Shown here: positions 47,470 through 59,800 of the stretch, in pieces | Layout of the letters: the number at the start of each line of letters is the position of its first letter | Numbering within the stretch: position 1 is the first letter of the stretch | NCBI RefSeq assembly: GCF_000524195.1 | Contig: NW_020170414.1 | Coordinates: 440,015 to 504,014 of the forward strand | Length of the DNA stretch: 64,000 nucleotides | From: Echinococcus granulosus | Lineage: Eukaryota > Platyhelminthes > Cestoda > Cyclophyllidea > Taeniidae | Direction: 5' to 3' | The notes under the pieces: model-generated | Databases searched by the model: none | What the model saw: the letters and a program-made list of their open reading frames with translations, nothing else | What the model was told of the DNA's origin: nothing | Position numbers and translations under genes: made by a program

Positions 47470-47905
47470 AATACAATTTCCAAACAGGACTAAAATCCAG
47501 ATCCAGTGGAATTGTGAAAAGGGAGTAGTAGATCTACAACCAAATACCTTCTCAGCTGTATGCAAACTCAGAAACTGCTGAGGTTGGTTTCTGGTTGTTG
47601 TTGTTTATAGAGCATTGACTACATTGTGATGACTGACGCAGGAGGCTACCCGAGGTGAGTGCCAAAGGTGACACTCAAAAGGAGAAAGTGATATGTAATA
47701 CTATGGCTAGCTGTTTAACACTCGAGTTTTAGTCACATGAGCACCTAATTCCTAGCCATTGTACTTCTACTCAGTGTAATGTCCTTCGATTCATACAAGT
47801 AGGCTCTAAACCCTTCTATACGTACGCAATATATATTCGGGCCTAGTACCATGACTATCTTTGCATAGGAAAGACTCGGAGCACTATATTAGGGATAAAA
47901 GAATT
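47470..47905 (-). repeat. Repeat R1 (minus), most complete copy
   Basis: On the minus strand it holds the whole order: CTCCGAGTCTTTCCTATGC, GTCATGGTACTAGGCCCGAA, GTACGTATAGAAGGG, GTAGAAGTACAATGGCTAGG, GTGTTAAACAGCTAGCC, GTCAGTCATCACAATGTAGT, CTGAGAAGGTATTTGG and CCACTGGATCTGGATTTTAG. At about 430 bases it is a good template for a consensus. It is paralogous to 15,985-16,325. Confidence 0.75.
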
Positions 47906-50900
47906 CCACGCTAAAGTCTTATTTAGTGCATTTTAGTCTCAAGTAAGCTTAACAATATCCTTCTAAAATCAAAAACTTCGGTCAGTCAGAGGTGAAAGAA
48001 AACAAGATCTCGAATTTCAGCAGCTATTTGATGATACCTTGATTTTGACTCTTACCATAAACTACTAGGGTGGAGGTAGGCGTAGAAATGCCTTTCGTCT
48101 AGCTTACAATAAATCTCGCCATTCACTATGATATGAAAATACAAAGGGCTGTATAGAACCCCATGCGTGGAGGTCTACTTGATCTTTCTATCGAGCTACA
48201 ACCACTTTAGCATCACTCTATAACACAATCGAACAGCTGAAAATACTAAGCTTCTGCGGTTGAATGTTTTGCCCTAGGGAAGGGGGATAATTTTCTCAAG
48301 TAGAAAAACACCATAGCAGACTTGTGCTGATACATTTTTTCCATACTAATTTCATCCGAATATGCTGAAGTCATTCATGCAAGGCACTAAGTTATCCTTC
48401 ATGTTGCTAGCCTACCAATTATTTTGTACCTGAGACCGAGTTTGAGATCTTTTAAATGGAGAGAATGAGCCCTTTCTCCGTAGGACCTATGTTCTTTTAC
48501 TTGCCCAAGAGCGGTTTGTAAAGGGCGATCATGAGCTTGTGATACCTTTTGACAGTAAGGATAATATGCCGATCACCAAAGTGAATTAAGGTTCTAGGCA
48601 AAAAGACATTCCTGGTGCCTTAATGTGGCGCCCTATGCGAATTCGTGTTGTACTGGAGTGAATTTACGGTGTAAGTGGTTTCAATGGAAACAGGTTCTAC
48701 TGGGACTGATTGTTTGTTCCTCAACTCATTCATTTTATACTCTGACAGTATTTTTACTGTCAACAGAGAGGTCACAAGGTGAAAGGTGACTTCTAAGCAG
48801 CACAACAGACCCTAACTCCTGTACAAACATAGCTAATTAGCATGACTTTATTGGCACAGCAAAGTCGATCTCAATGAGTAAAAGATGCCATCTAGAACAA
48901 TACTTTAAACACAGCAGTCGAAAGTCTAAACACCAAATGAACTTTACTTCCCTTAAGCGGTTAATTTTAAAACCTGCATTAAAGAAGCTGCTTGAAAACT
49001 TCTCGAAAATTGGTTAGATTTTGAAAGTAACCCTAAGTCGGAGTGTCACATCTCCGAGGCCATCACAGTCTACCATTAGAAGGGCATTTTCACTGTTGCT
49101 AATTGAGGTGAAGTGCTTCTATCCAAATAGTTTCTAAATATTGCCTACTTTGGTAAAGTAAATCTCACATCACCTAGTTCAGAGAAGGCTGACGTAGTTT
49201 GTAGTTTGAGGACGATAAACTCTTATATCCAACAAATTTTGTAAGGCACAAAAGAAAAAGTAAATTTTTATGAATAAAGCTTCCTCAAATACTTCGTTTG
49301 TTAAAGATGTCACGGCTATAATCTGTCGCCCCATTCTCGACGGGATACCAACTTGCCACTTTTGTTTCTTCCTGAAAATTGAAAAAACTGCCCTAGCTAC
49401 CTTTATTTGTGTTAACCTTATTTACTCTATTACCTATTCTCCTCCTCGTGTGATTGTCTGCCCAAGTCCAAGGGAAAAGTGATTGTCCACGCTCGACGAG
49501 ATGTGCTAAGCGAACATTAAGTGTGGGTCTTTGCAAAGCATTACCCACCATTTTTGGCCTATGTACATCCTTCTAATGAATTTCGCACCTTCTCTAGTTG
49601 CTGCATATTATTTTTAGGAAGCTTATACAGCTCTAAGCCGATCCACTAAGTAGGGAGTGCCAAAATCCCATTTACTGAGGTCTTCAAAAATAGGCATTTT
49701 GGATCCATGCTCTCAAAACTGGCACATTTGAACCAAAGAGCCGTGTTCTTTTATGAATTTAGTGATCTGAATTCCATTTAGACTTTTAAGCTACTAAGCA
49801 ACTGTTAATGCTGTGCTTCACCGCCCCATAAAACACCATCGCCATGGGACCTAAGTGTCCCTGAATAGGTAAATATGTGGATTCGATTGATTATGGATTT
49901 GCCCCTCTACAAGAGTCACCATTTATGTGGAGCATTTTAACTTACAATTGCTTACCCTTAGTCACCTGGTAGCAAATACCTTCTTAGTATCCACCATCAC
50001 CACCGCATTGTCGAATGCATTGCTCCGGTCCGGTCTTTACCACGATCAGACGTTAAAGGTGAACTCCGAAGTGACACGTCTAAAGCCATCAATATCACAC
50101 CAACCCCCTGTTATTCAAACTTCATCGTGTTTTTATTGCATGGGGAATAATAAGGGAGGAAATAGAAAGAATACTTATTAAAACAGTCAGAACTTTTTAG
50201 GCTACGTCATACTATTAGGAGGCCACCGGGATGCCATTTAAAGAACCTCTAATAAAGCGTCAAATGTGGACCTGCCCCAAAAAGACCTACTTTATACACC
50301 ATGATTTGAAGGAAAAGAGGAGTTTTTAGGCCGCTATCATCTGGGTATATATATAAAGACCTCTCGCTTTTAGCTAAAGCGCTCAATGGGCGATTTGGGG
50401 TCAATTATGTGGAAGTAATCCCATCGGTCACGAATTCTCAGAGGTAAAATGTTGTAGTAAATTAGGCTACCCCATGACTCAACCCTTTTATAAAATGGAA
50501 AGCTGTAGACCTAAACCTGAATTCCATACAGAAATTAGTGTCGGTTTCTCCTCATTCAATATCTACGAGGTTAATGCTAGGAAAATTTTATCACTCTTGA
50601 ATGAAGATACTACCACTCCTTTTAAAACGCCACCGACATGATAATGTGTTGACCAGGGTTAAGAGTTTGGTGATCCTTCAGTACTCTAATTAAAACCACC
50701 ATAGAGACTGCGTTCGCACCAACCAACTCCAGGACATAATGAACACCAATGAACAGCGGTACAGTTTCTGTATACACATGCAAGCCTGCTCAAACGGAAT
50801 GTATTCCATTGATGCACACAAGTGGATTAAAAATTGGAACTATGCGTGAAGACAGCACTTTGAGCTTATTAATGTGCTTTTGTTTACTCATCCGAGCTCA

Positions 50901-51899
50901 ATTTTCAAACCAGAAGTGGCAGACAAAATGGGGCTAACGGTGAATGGTTAAGGAAGGCACCACCCAAAGTGATTGGTTAACTCAATCGCCAGTGCAGTAC
51001 ACTGACGGAGATGGTAAATTTACGTCATTCCTTCTTCCCAGGTGAGAGTAGACAGCCATCCACCATTACCGCATGTCCCATTTCCCATTCAAGACATGTA
51101 AACAAAACTGGCTTTATGATAATTTACGGACTCTGAATTACACTTGCTTTAGCATAGCCGAACAGAACTTCTGCATTTTTACAACTACAGTCCCAGTATG
51201 CAATAAGGAAACTGAGTTTGGAGAATGGAGTGCTCGCTCTAAGTGGAAATGGGCGCTTCGTCCCACTTTAAAGCAGTCAGCTACACTCATGAAGCAATCA
51301 CAACTTGGTTAAATATGCCAACCTACTGCACCGCTACTTCCATCTTCGTTTGTCTCGTGCTTCAAGAGGCTGTGCATTTAGACCCCTCCAAATGTATCAC
51401 CTTGACGAAAACACATCAAGTTGGAACAGTACTACTGCACAAGACACCAAACTAGCTGTCAACACACCGTCGTTAGTAGAAGACAGGCGGGGTTGACTTG
51501 TTGCCTCGGACAAAAGTGTATTTGCACGGCTTGATTGTATATTTGATTTATATCACTCGGTTTATGTCGTTTACGGATTGGAAACAGCAGATTTATCAGG
51601 CAGCTGAAAAAAAAACCTCATTAAAGTATCACTTCACATTTCAGTAGTAGACACTAGTTCCTGCCATCAGAAGACAGTAAAACTGGAAGTTTCCTGTTCA
51701 GCTCACGATCAGTGTTACAAATGTCAGTGCGCACGCAGCGTTTTCTGAGTTGCCTTTAGCCAAAGATCTAACTGAACTTCATCTCTTTGTTAGTTGATAA
51801 TTTGGGTTGATTTAACACGTCAACTGTCAGACAAATACCAAATGCTAGCACCACTTCGTTTTCTATGACTTTAACGATAATGAATGCAGGTAGAATTAA

Positions 51900-54240
51900 A
51901 AGTCACGACAGCTTTGATTTTGTAGTAAATGTGGCACAAAATTATGGCATTAATTATTCAGTCCTTCACTCTTGTTGACTAACCAATTATAGTGGAAAGT
52001 GGTTTCCCCTCTGAGACAGGCCAATTTTCTGCAAAATTAGAAAGCTTTCCTAAGAAAAGCTCTTTTGTCGATATGTCTATTCGTGACGATAAAGTTAAGG
52101 GGATGGGTGCAGCCGCAGCAGTGAAAGTTTTCCAACTGGACTACTGACCAAGGCGGAGAGCGCTGTGGTGGTAACGATAGCCGAGGCAATAAAAAATTTT
52201 GATCGGACGAGCATCGCTATGACGTCTAAAAGGCCACGCCGCGGAAGAGATAAAAGCTTTCAGGAGAAGGTGGGATGATCCTGTTTTACCAACAGAAAAT
52301 GAATGCAACTATCGTGATGTGTATTAATGAGACTACCATCGTTGCAATACTCATCTTTCCTGAACCCAATATTGTGTAACAATTTATTCCAAAAATTCAA
52401 GCCACCTTACCACCTTCATTTATTCCCACTTTTCTTCTCAAACAATCTATTTTATTTCATGCATGAATGTGTGTCAGGAAGAAGTGGCAATTGCCACTAC
52501 TAGAAACACCAGTTTAAGGCGCAAGTAGGATAGGGGTGTGGATGAAGCAGTATATCCGCAACTTCCCCTTTCTAAAGTGCAAATCTCACAGGTAGGTTTT
52601 CTTATTTGAGATACTGGATCTTGTTGTGTGTTTTAAGGGTACAACTAGTACTTCCTTCCCATTGACTGATTCTCTTCCCCTGACTAATTCTTAAGTAAGA
52701 ATAGGACTCGTTACTCTTCCATAACTTTAAGTTGTATCAGATGGCATCAAGCAATGGTTAGGTCTCAGTCCTATTTATTATATGGACTCCAGTTGGTCAG
52801 CAATCCTTATTGAAAAATGAATGAATGCACATCCCTCTGAAGCCAAATTGATGCTAGCTGAGGAATGTGAAACTGTGTGGGAGTGTTTGAAATTGTGTGG
52901 GAATAACAAATTGTGTAGTGGTTTACTCAGCTTTGCAACACAAAAGTCATTCCCTATAAAAAGTAAGTGAGTAGGTAAGTCAGCGAACAATTCAACAACA
53001 GAGTGTATTTGTATCAACAAAGTAAAGAGGTGTGGAAGGAATGTAATTGATAACCCTTAAGGATAGTTGTTACTTGTCCTTAGCGATTGGAGTAGATGTA
53101 CTTTACCCGGAAGTAGAATGAAATGGAATAAGCAGTTGTGTAAACCCCCAGTCATTTTCATTTACCTTACGAATCAGATTTCTGGACGCCTACTTCCACT
53201 GTAGTATGTAATTCTGAGAGGCACCCCTCAGATTGATTGTACATCCTTCTTGAACCTCCGGAATGGTGCTGTCTACAGATATTCTGCCTGAAGGCTTTGA
53301 AGTAATGTGCTTTATCTATTTATATATGCTCTCGGTTACATTCACAAATACACATGAAGACTTCTAACACGGTGAAGTAACTTTAAAATTGCCTCCTAAC
53401 TGTTCCCTCTAGCTGACCAGTGCGAGTTTAGCAAAGAATAGGCAAGAGCCCATGTCAATACCACCACAATAAGTAGATTGAGATGGCGAAAGCAACTGAG
53501 CAAAAAACTCAGGCTGAAATGTTTAGGTTGTTAGGTCTAGTGTGAGCAATTGTCTTCTAAAAGCAGCCAGCTTTGAAGTTAAGTTTTTTGTTCGTAAACA
53601 AGAACCACTGGATAGATGTATTTCAATTCATTTGTCTACTTGTCATACCGAGGACATAAACACATTTTGCTCAAAGAATGGGCAATTTCAACAATCAAGC
53701 ACTATGAAAACCATTTTGGTTGAGGAGAATCAAGGAAATGTACCCTTTGGCATTTATTATAATGAAGCCGTCGTTTGGAAAAAAAAATAAAACTGAGGGG
53801 AAATGATGAATACTGGGTTTAAGTACGCAGTACTGCTCACATCCTTGCCAATTTGTGTGTAGGCGTATGTGTGGGTGGGTGGACATCCATATTTGGAAGT
53901 TAAACACACATCTGGCTGATTGAAGGAATAAAGACAAGCTTATGTGCTGGTGATATCCCCACTCTTGTGTGTGGGTGTAGACGTGCATGTTAATGAGGTA
54001 GATTGGACCCCTTAAAGCTATGTCTGATTACGACTGAAATTTAATTGCCGAATAGTTCAAAGATGCCGTCATCAGTTATTAAACTGTTTGGCTCTTTTAG
54101 TGCAATTTGACATCATTTTAAATGTTTTTGATTACTAAGACTACTGGATTGGCTATAGATGCTAAAAGAAAAACAATCAAATTAAACTGAGGGTAAAGGA
54201 CTGCGCTTACTTCCTTCCTTGTCACCCAGGAAATTAGAAG
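51900..54240. other. Block present in segment C but missing from the matching place in A
   Basis: 51.72-51.88 kb matches 19.60-19.72 kb (CGTCAACTGTCAGACAAATA against CGTGTTAGCTGTCAAGCCAA), and 54.24-54.40 matches 19.73-19.85 (TTGACAGGCGCATGCACT against TTGACAGGCGCAAGCACT). The intervening 2.3 kb has no counterpart in A. It includes R4 copy 3. Either an insertion in C or a deletion in A explains it; terminal repeats were not resolved. Confidence 0.65.
52380..53000 (+). repeat. Dispersed repeat R4, copy 3
   Basis: Matches the 34.8-kb copy at CTAAAGTG-AA-TCTCA-AG and TTTGAG-TAC, and the 8.95-kb copy at GTGTGGGA-T, TTACTCAGCTTTGCAACAC (against TAACTCAGCTTTGCGATAC) and neighbouring G/T-rich stretches. 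It lies inside the block that A lacks, which suggests R4 can move or be copied independently of the large duplication. Confidence 0.6.
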
Positions 54241-54687
54241 GCATGTAAATATGTCCATTTAAATTCATTTAGGAAAGCATTTACAATGTCCCCTTTACCT
54301 TGCTTCCCAAAATGACATCTTGACAGGCGCATGCACTACCTGAGGCTTCTTCAGCCTAAGCACATTCCTGTGTATGCTGGCACTGATTGTTAGGAAAGAG
54401 GGAGCCTTAAAGTCCTCAGTTGTTTGCGCATTCCACATCCATCCATTCAAGCGGGTTGGCACAATTTCGGTAATAAAAATTCAACGCGTTGTACAGCAAG
54501 CATGCGGGTAAAAGCATTGAGCGGGAGCGATTTATGATCGCCTGCCTAAAAATTTTACTTTATAGAGCTTTGTACTTCCGATTTTATCAAAAAAAAATGC
54601 TAGTTTATTCATCCATAAAATATGTTTGAAATTCCCACAGAAAAACAGTATGCTTTTGAAGACTACTTGAAAATTATAACAGTAGTG

Positions 54688-55100
54688 GCGTCTCCAGTGT
54701 TTTCTGGGGATGAAGGAAGTTATAATGCCAGAAAGGAAAATGAATAGCCGATGTAAAGAAGGGTTGAGAGAAGGCTACCAGCACAATCTCAGGAAAAGAC
54801 CCTCTAGTGAAAGTACAAAGGCCGAGCATTTAGTGCTTTCATGGAAAAAACGAAAAGTCAGACAACAATCAAGGTCTTATATAGCCCCTCCCCTCTTTTG
54901 ACCGTCCTCCCCAGTACTTCTCATGGTCAATCTCCTGTGTCGCCCTCACAACGTAGTCGGTGCTGTACAAACAATACCCACGTAAAATCCGCGCCAGTTA
55001 GCGAATTTGCGTTCAACTGAGAAAATATTTGGACGCCATGTCACTAATTCACGTTTGAAAATCCTACTGGATCTGTATTTTTGTCCTATTTTAGGACAGT
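54688..55100 (+). repeat. Repeat R1 (plus), head and tail
   Basis: Blocks GATGTAAAGAAGGGTTGAGA, GAAAGTACAAAGGCCGAGCA, AGTCAGACAACAATCAAGG, ATAGCCCCTCCCCTCTTTTG, CAACGTAGTCGGTGCTGTAC, GAATTTGCGTTCAACTGAG and CTACTGGATCTGTATTTTTG. C partner of 20,150-20,565, and a clear inverted match to 47,470-47,780. Confidence 0.75.
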
Positions 55101-55624
55101 AATGGAGATGAGGGAACCGTGGTGGCCATTCTGTGTGTCTATCAATAGTAGAAATAATACTGGCCTAATGCAAAGCCATTTAATAAGGAACGGAGATGAT
55201 AATAGTTTAATGGGGACCAGATTTTGCATCTAAGCGATTCATTACTTCGTTTTAACTTCAGTACTGACCCAGTTATAAATAGTTGAGTTTTATCCAGTTG
55301 GAAGTACAATGGGCGAGGTGTCGCATCTTCTCTTCACTGACACCTACGTACAGATGTTGTAGACTGCTGCATAACGAACTTTTCTAGATAATTCACAACC
55401 ATGGCTAGTGACACTTTAGTTGTTAACAGCATTCCTGTAGAACATGGGACTGGTGTAGTTGTCTAAGACTGACTACACTTCCACTCTTTCCATGAGGAAT
55501 CAGCACCGCTTCTTGCATCATCTGCATATGCTCCTCCGTCGAGTTAAGGTTAAGCCTTCGGTAATAAGAATCAGGGTAGTTCTTCTTTCGGATAAAGTTC
55601 TAATTCCGCTGCCGCAATCTCATC

Positions 55625-55800
55625 AAGCCGAGCCTTTCCTGATGTCAAACAATTTATAATACAGGTTTAGAAAATATTTTGCCGACGCAGAGATGGGCCG
55701 AAGGACTTCTAGGGTGGCCCGTAGGCTATACCGTCTAGCAGCCTTAAGTGCCCGCATTACCAGTGCTAAGAATTAAACAAACAAGCAAGACGTCTCGAGT
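55625..55800 (+). repeat. Repeat R1 (plus), head portion
   Basis: Blocks GCCGACGCAGAGATGGGCCG, GACTTCTAGGGTGGCCCGTA, GCAGCCTTAAGTGCCCGCAT and GAATTAAACAAACAAGCAAG. It pairs with 20,955-21,110. Confidence 0.6.
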
Positions 55801-56644
55801 CGTATGAAGTGGCTTGAGAAGACTGCCAGTGAAGAAAAACGAGGCACTTAAATAACTGCCCTTAAGGATTGGCAAATATTTTGCCTAAACTTAAGTTGTG
55901 CACAACCGTTGGCTTATAAAATATATGATAAGTGAATTTAGTAATGCTTTGGGACCAGTTTAGATAATACTAGATTACCTAGCTTAGCGAGATTTATGTA
56001 CTAAGTCAAAAATACATCCAGAATGAGTAAAAGAGTGTGTGGAATGGCGCAGTGGGCGCCGTTACAAACAGTGCATTTAACGGAAAAGGAGTAAAAATTA
56101 GAACTTAGTGCATAACGCGTCGACAGCTAAACTTATTAGGACAAAATACTTCATTGCAGCGTAATTTCAACCATATCTTGGTCTATAACTTTCTAGCAGA
56201 AAATACACTAAATTCTTAAACGTAGCTCCACGAAATGGATTTCTCTGAAACCGTCGTCATTTGCTTTCCACAAGATAGCCGACCAAGCTAATAACAAAGG
56301 TGGGCGTGAACAATAAGGCACTGCCTGTAAATTCTTGTTAAAATTTTTTGATAAGCAAATGGTTGCTGTAATGCGTGTGAATGAGTCGGAGCTGCATTGT
56401 GCTCACCATGCCCTCTATCTAACCCGTCAGAGCGATGCAGTTTATTATCGCCCCCACTAAAAAAATTTCCCCAAATTCTAAACGTAGTATTGGTAAAAAT
56501 TTCTCTGAAACGTTTTTCAAACGTGTGAGTGATTCAAGTGGCGGCATATATGTTTTTAACCAAAATAAAGCTTAGCAGCTATAACACCCGGACGAAAACT
56601 ATTTTGACTTTGTATGAATCTCGTATCTACGTAGTCTCATGTCA

Positions 56645-56830
56645 GCCTGCAGCACTCTGAGACTTCCCTGAAGACGAAGGAAGACCCAGTGCTAAAGCAA
56701 AAAATGCAATTTTGACTTACAGAAGGGTCGATAGCCACTGACATGACTCAGAGGCCATGCCGCCCACCGAAAATACAAAGAAGAAGAGCTAAACAAGTAA
56801 GCAAAGTATAATAATCCGTTTTTAATGGTT
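56645..56830 (+). repeat. Repeat R1 (plus), head portion
   Basis: Blocks GAGACTTCCCTGAAGACGAA, CTTACAGAAGGGTCG, AGCCACTGACATGACTCAGA, GGCCATGCCGCCCACCGAAA and AGCTAAACAAGTAAGCAAAG. It pairs with 22,325-22,535. Confidence 0.7.
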
Positions 56831-59800
56831 GAAGGCTAATTACATGTAACCTTAAAGTTTCTTACAACCTTTAGACGTCGGCTAGTTTACTTGAAAAAAA
56901 TTCCAACCATAAGGCTTGCTCAAAAGTATAGCTTTGCATTGATGTAAATATATATGCATTTAATAAGCAGAAAATATCTTTTGGACAAAGGTGAGGCAAT
57001 AGTGGGTTGTCAAGGTAGCAGATATAAGCAAATCGCGAAACGGTACGGCTGTTCTCTACTAATATTGCCCATATCAAGTCTTTCTGAAATGGTAACATCA
57101 TGAGATATAGTGGATCGTCCATTATAAGGTAAACAGTGCATAGTTTGTTATGGGTTGATTTCGGTTACACATAAAACGTTAAACCCTTGCCAAATTGGTT
57201 ACCTTTGTATGGCATTCCCAAGAGGAGGCTTAGGAAAGCACTAAATGCAAAATGATGAACCTCGAATCGCCTTGTCGAATTAATCATTCATTTTTCAAAT
57301 CAGTCTATCACTAACAAATCGAAAAAATGAGATATCCTTTAATGTGCATTTATGGAGGATAATTCCGACATTAAGTAGTCCACGGGATGCCATACACTAA
57401 ACACTTACGAAGGCTTCGGATTAACGGGCTAACAGTCTGCGCAAAGTTGATAGGCTTCTGGAGAGAATACGGATGTAACCTCGCCCCAAAGTGACGATCA
57501 CTGCAAGGTAACATTTAGGCAGTAATGATTAATAAGAACGAAGTCTGCTTAATCAACCGTCTGGATATAGTGATGCAGGTGAAGGAGACGAAGTTTACAA
57601 AGCAACAGCACTCCTTCCTTTAGTCATTAATCATTGCTCAGATGTATGAAGTACACAGCCGACGAAGGCTTTTTATCTGTGAACAAATTAGAGATGAATC
57701 TGAGAGTCAGGCATCCCTGTTAATTGCGAGCTACCCTAAGTTTCCTTAGGTAAATCCAAGAGAAACAATAAAAATAGGATCTTCTTGCATTGTCATCTCA
57801 GAAATGGCTTGATCTGGTTAACTATCAACTACTGACCTAGATGGAGATTGCTGCAACACGATTTGAAAGTGGGGTAGAATAGCACTCGGAAAAGCAGAAC
57901 TTTCAATGGGGTTGATGGAAACAGGACTAAATAGCATTGCATCCTCCTCCCCTTCCTGCTTCTCGTTGTTACATTCCACTTACATAGTCTGTTCGATAAG
58001 CTGAATGTGTTGTTTGAAGTGTCCTACCTGGATAGAGGCTAGAATGTTCGGCTAGATTATTCTATTCAAATCTACTCGCCTTTACATTTTACGTTCCCAT
58101 TCCTCATCCACAGACCACAGGCTAGCAGGGGTGTGCAGCAACGCAGATGCCAAAACTTGCCATACACTCTTGTGGACAAAAGCACGGAGTATGGGCGGGT
58201 TGACGGACTCTATCCGCCAAAAAACCAGTGCAAACAATCGTTTGGGCCTCATCTTACTACACAAGTTCTACGTTCGTAATAGCTGATGCTTTCCATAAGG
58301 AGGTAGTAAAATTGTCTAATCTAATGTTTGTCAAATTCTCGGTGTAACTTGTAAGGACAAACAATCTGTGATTGTGTTACTGATGGCCTTTTACCGCCCA
58401 GGGCATTTTCACCTCATCTGTTAATGTTGTTTTAGATTTCAGTATTTTATAAAATGCCTACTCCTAAAATAGTTGCCGTCAGACTTTGATAAACTGGCCA
58501 AATTGTATCTCGATGCTGTCCAATTTGATAGCTGCATTGCCATCACCAAAAAGACGTCTTATAAAAAACTAGCGTATATTGTGGCATTCATCTCAGCTCG
58601 TAGATAAATTGGGAACAGCTAGGGCTCAATGGCAATGAACAGATTGGTAAAGAAGACGCAGTCATTCTGCAACTAGTAGAAAACCAAAAATTAGCGACGT
58701 AGTTTGTTTTTTTACTCCAGTGCTTAATTTCCCTCCAGACATTTACCAATATTTTAGGGGCTAAAAGAACGAGAAGACAGAATGGAAGGATTGAATTAAC
58801 CAAAGTTACGCGCAGGCTAAGGCGTTCACTTCCATTAATGCACGGACTAGCCGTGAGGAAGTATCCACAAATGTTCCCCACGTTAATCGCCACTTAATGG
58901 TTTTTTTTCGGGACAAGACAACTACGAACATCGTGGTCAACTAACTGCACATTAACAGCCCCGTCTTCAAGTAGAGGAGTCAGTATTTTGTAGGAAATAT
59001 TTTTTAAGCATATAAATGTGCTAAACCGAAATAGGTAAGAGAGAATGAATAGGAAGTCTTGATTATTCAACCTAAAGAGGGCATAAAATGTAATTTTTTA
59101 AGAATTGTCTCTAGGACTCCTAAACAGTGCTTAATCGGTCTCTATCTTCCGTCGTGTAACATAGTCAAGACCATCGAAGCATTTTAAAACGCTGGGCTTG
59201 CATAGAGAACCATGGTAAGGAATAATCTTACCCTTTCTCATTTGAACTGCTCAGAAGAGAGCAGAATCAAGCTGCCTTATACTAAACTCTTTCTGGAGGC
59301 CCACTTCATGAGATAGATTGTAATATTCACAATATATGTTGCTGGTGAAAGCACCTGTTAAGACAGCTTTTAGCAGGTATAACAATGAAATATGTGTTTA
59401 TGGTGATTACTTCATGAATAAAAAAATTCGGCTGATGGATCCATAGTCAAAGGAAATTGTAATTGACGGAATTATCATAAGGTCTTATTCGGTTCTTGCG
59501 CCTAGACCAATTGGTGAAAAGGCCTGTAAAGGTTAGCTTTTGGCTAGTTTTTTCCTCGTGGCAAATGATTAATTGCCACAAATTCAAATATGAAGATTAA
59601 CTATTTAGAAGTACAAACTTTAGTGAATACAAAGTATTTTGCCTCTTGAATTTGAACTTTAAAGCAGTTAAACCGCTCTGAAAACAAGGTATTCATTGGC
59701 TGACCCCCGCGTCCTCGCCCACAATTCGGAACTCGTTTTAGACGTCACTGACAGTCGGATCCTCCTTTAAGATGATAGAAACAATCATGGGTAGGCCAGT

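Noticed and set aside
53850..53990. GT-rich stretches resembling a telomere-like or microsatellite repeat
   Set aside because: The GTGTGGGTGGG and GTGTGTGGGTGTA pieces are short, irregular and not tandem, so I do not call them telomeric.
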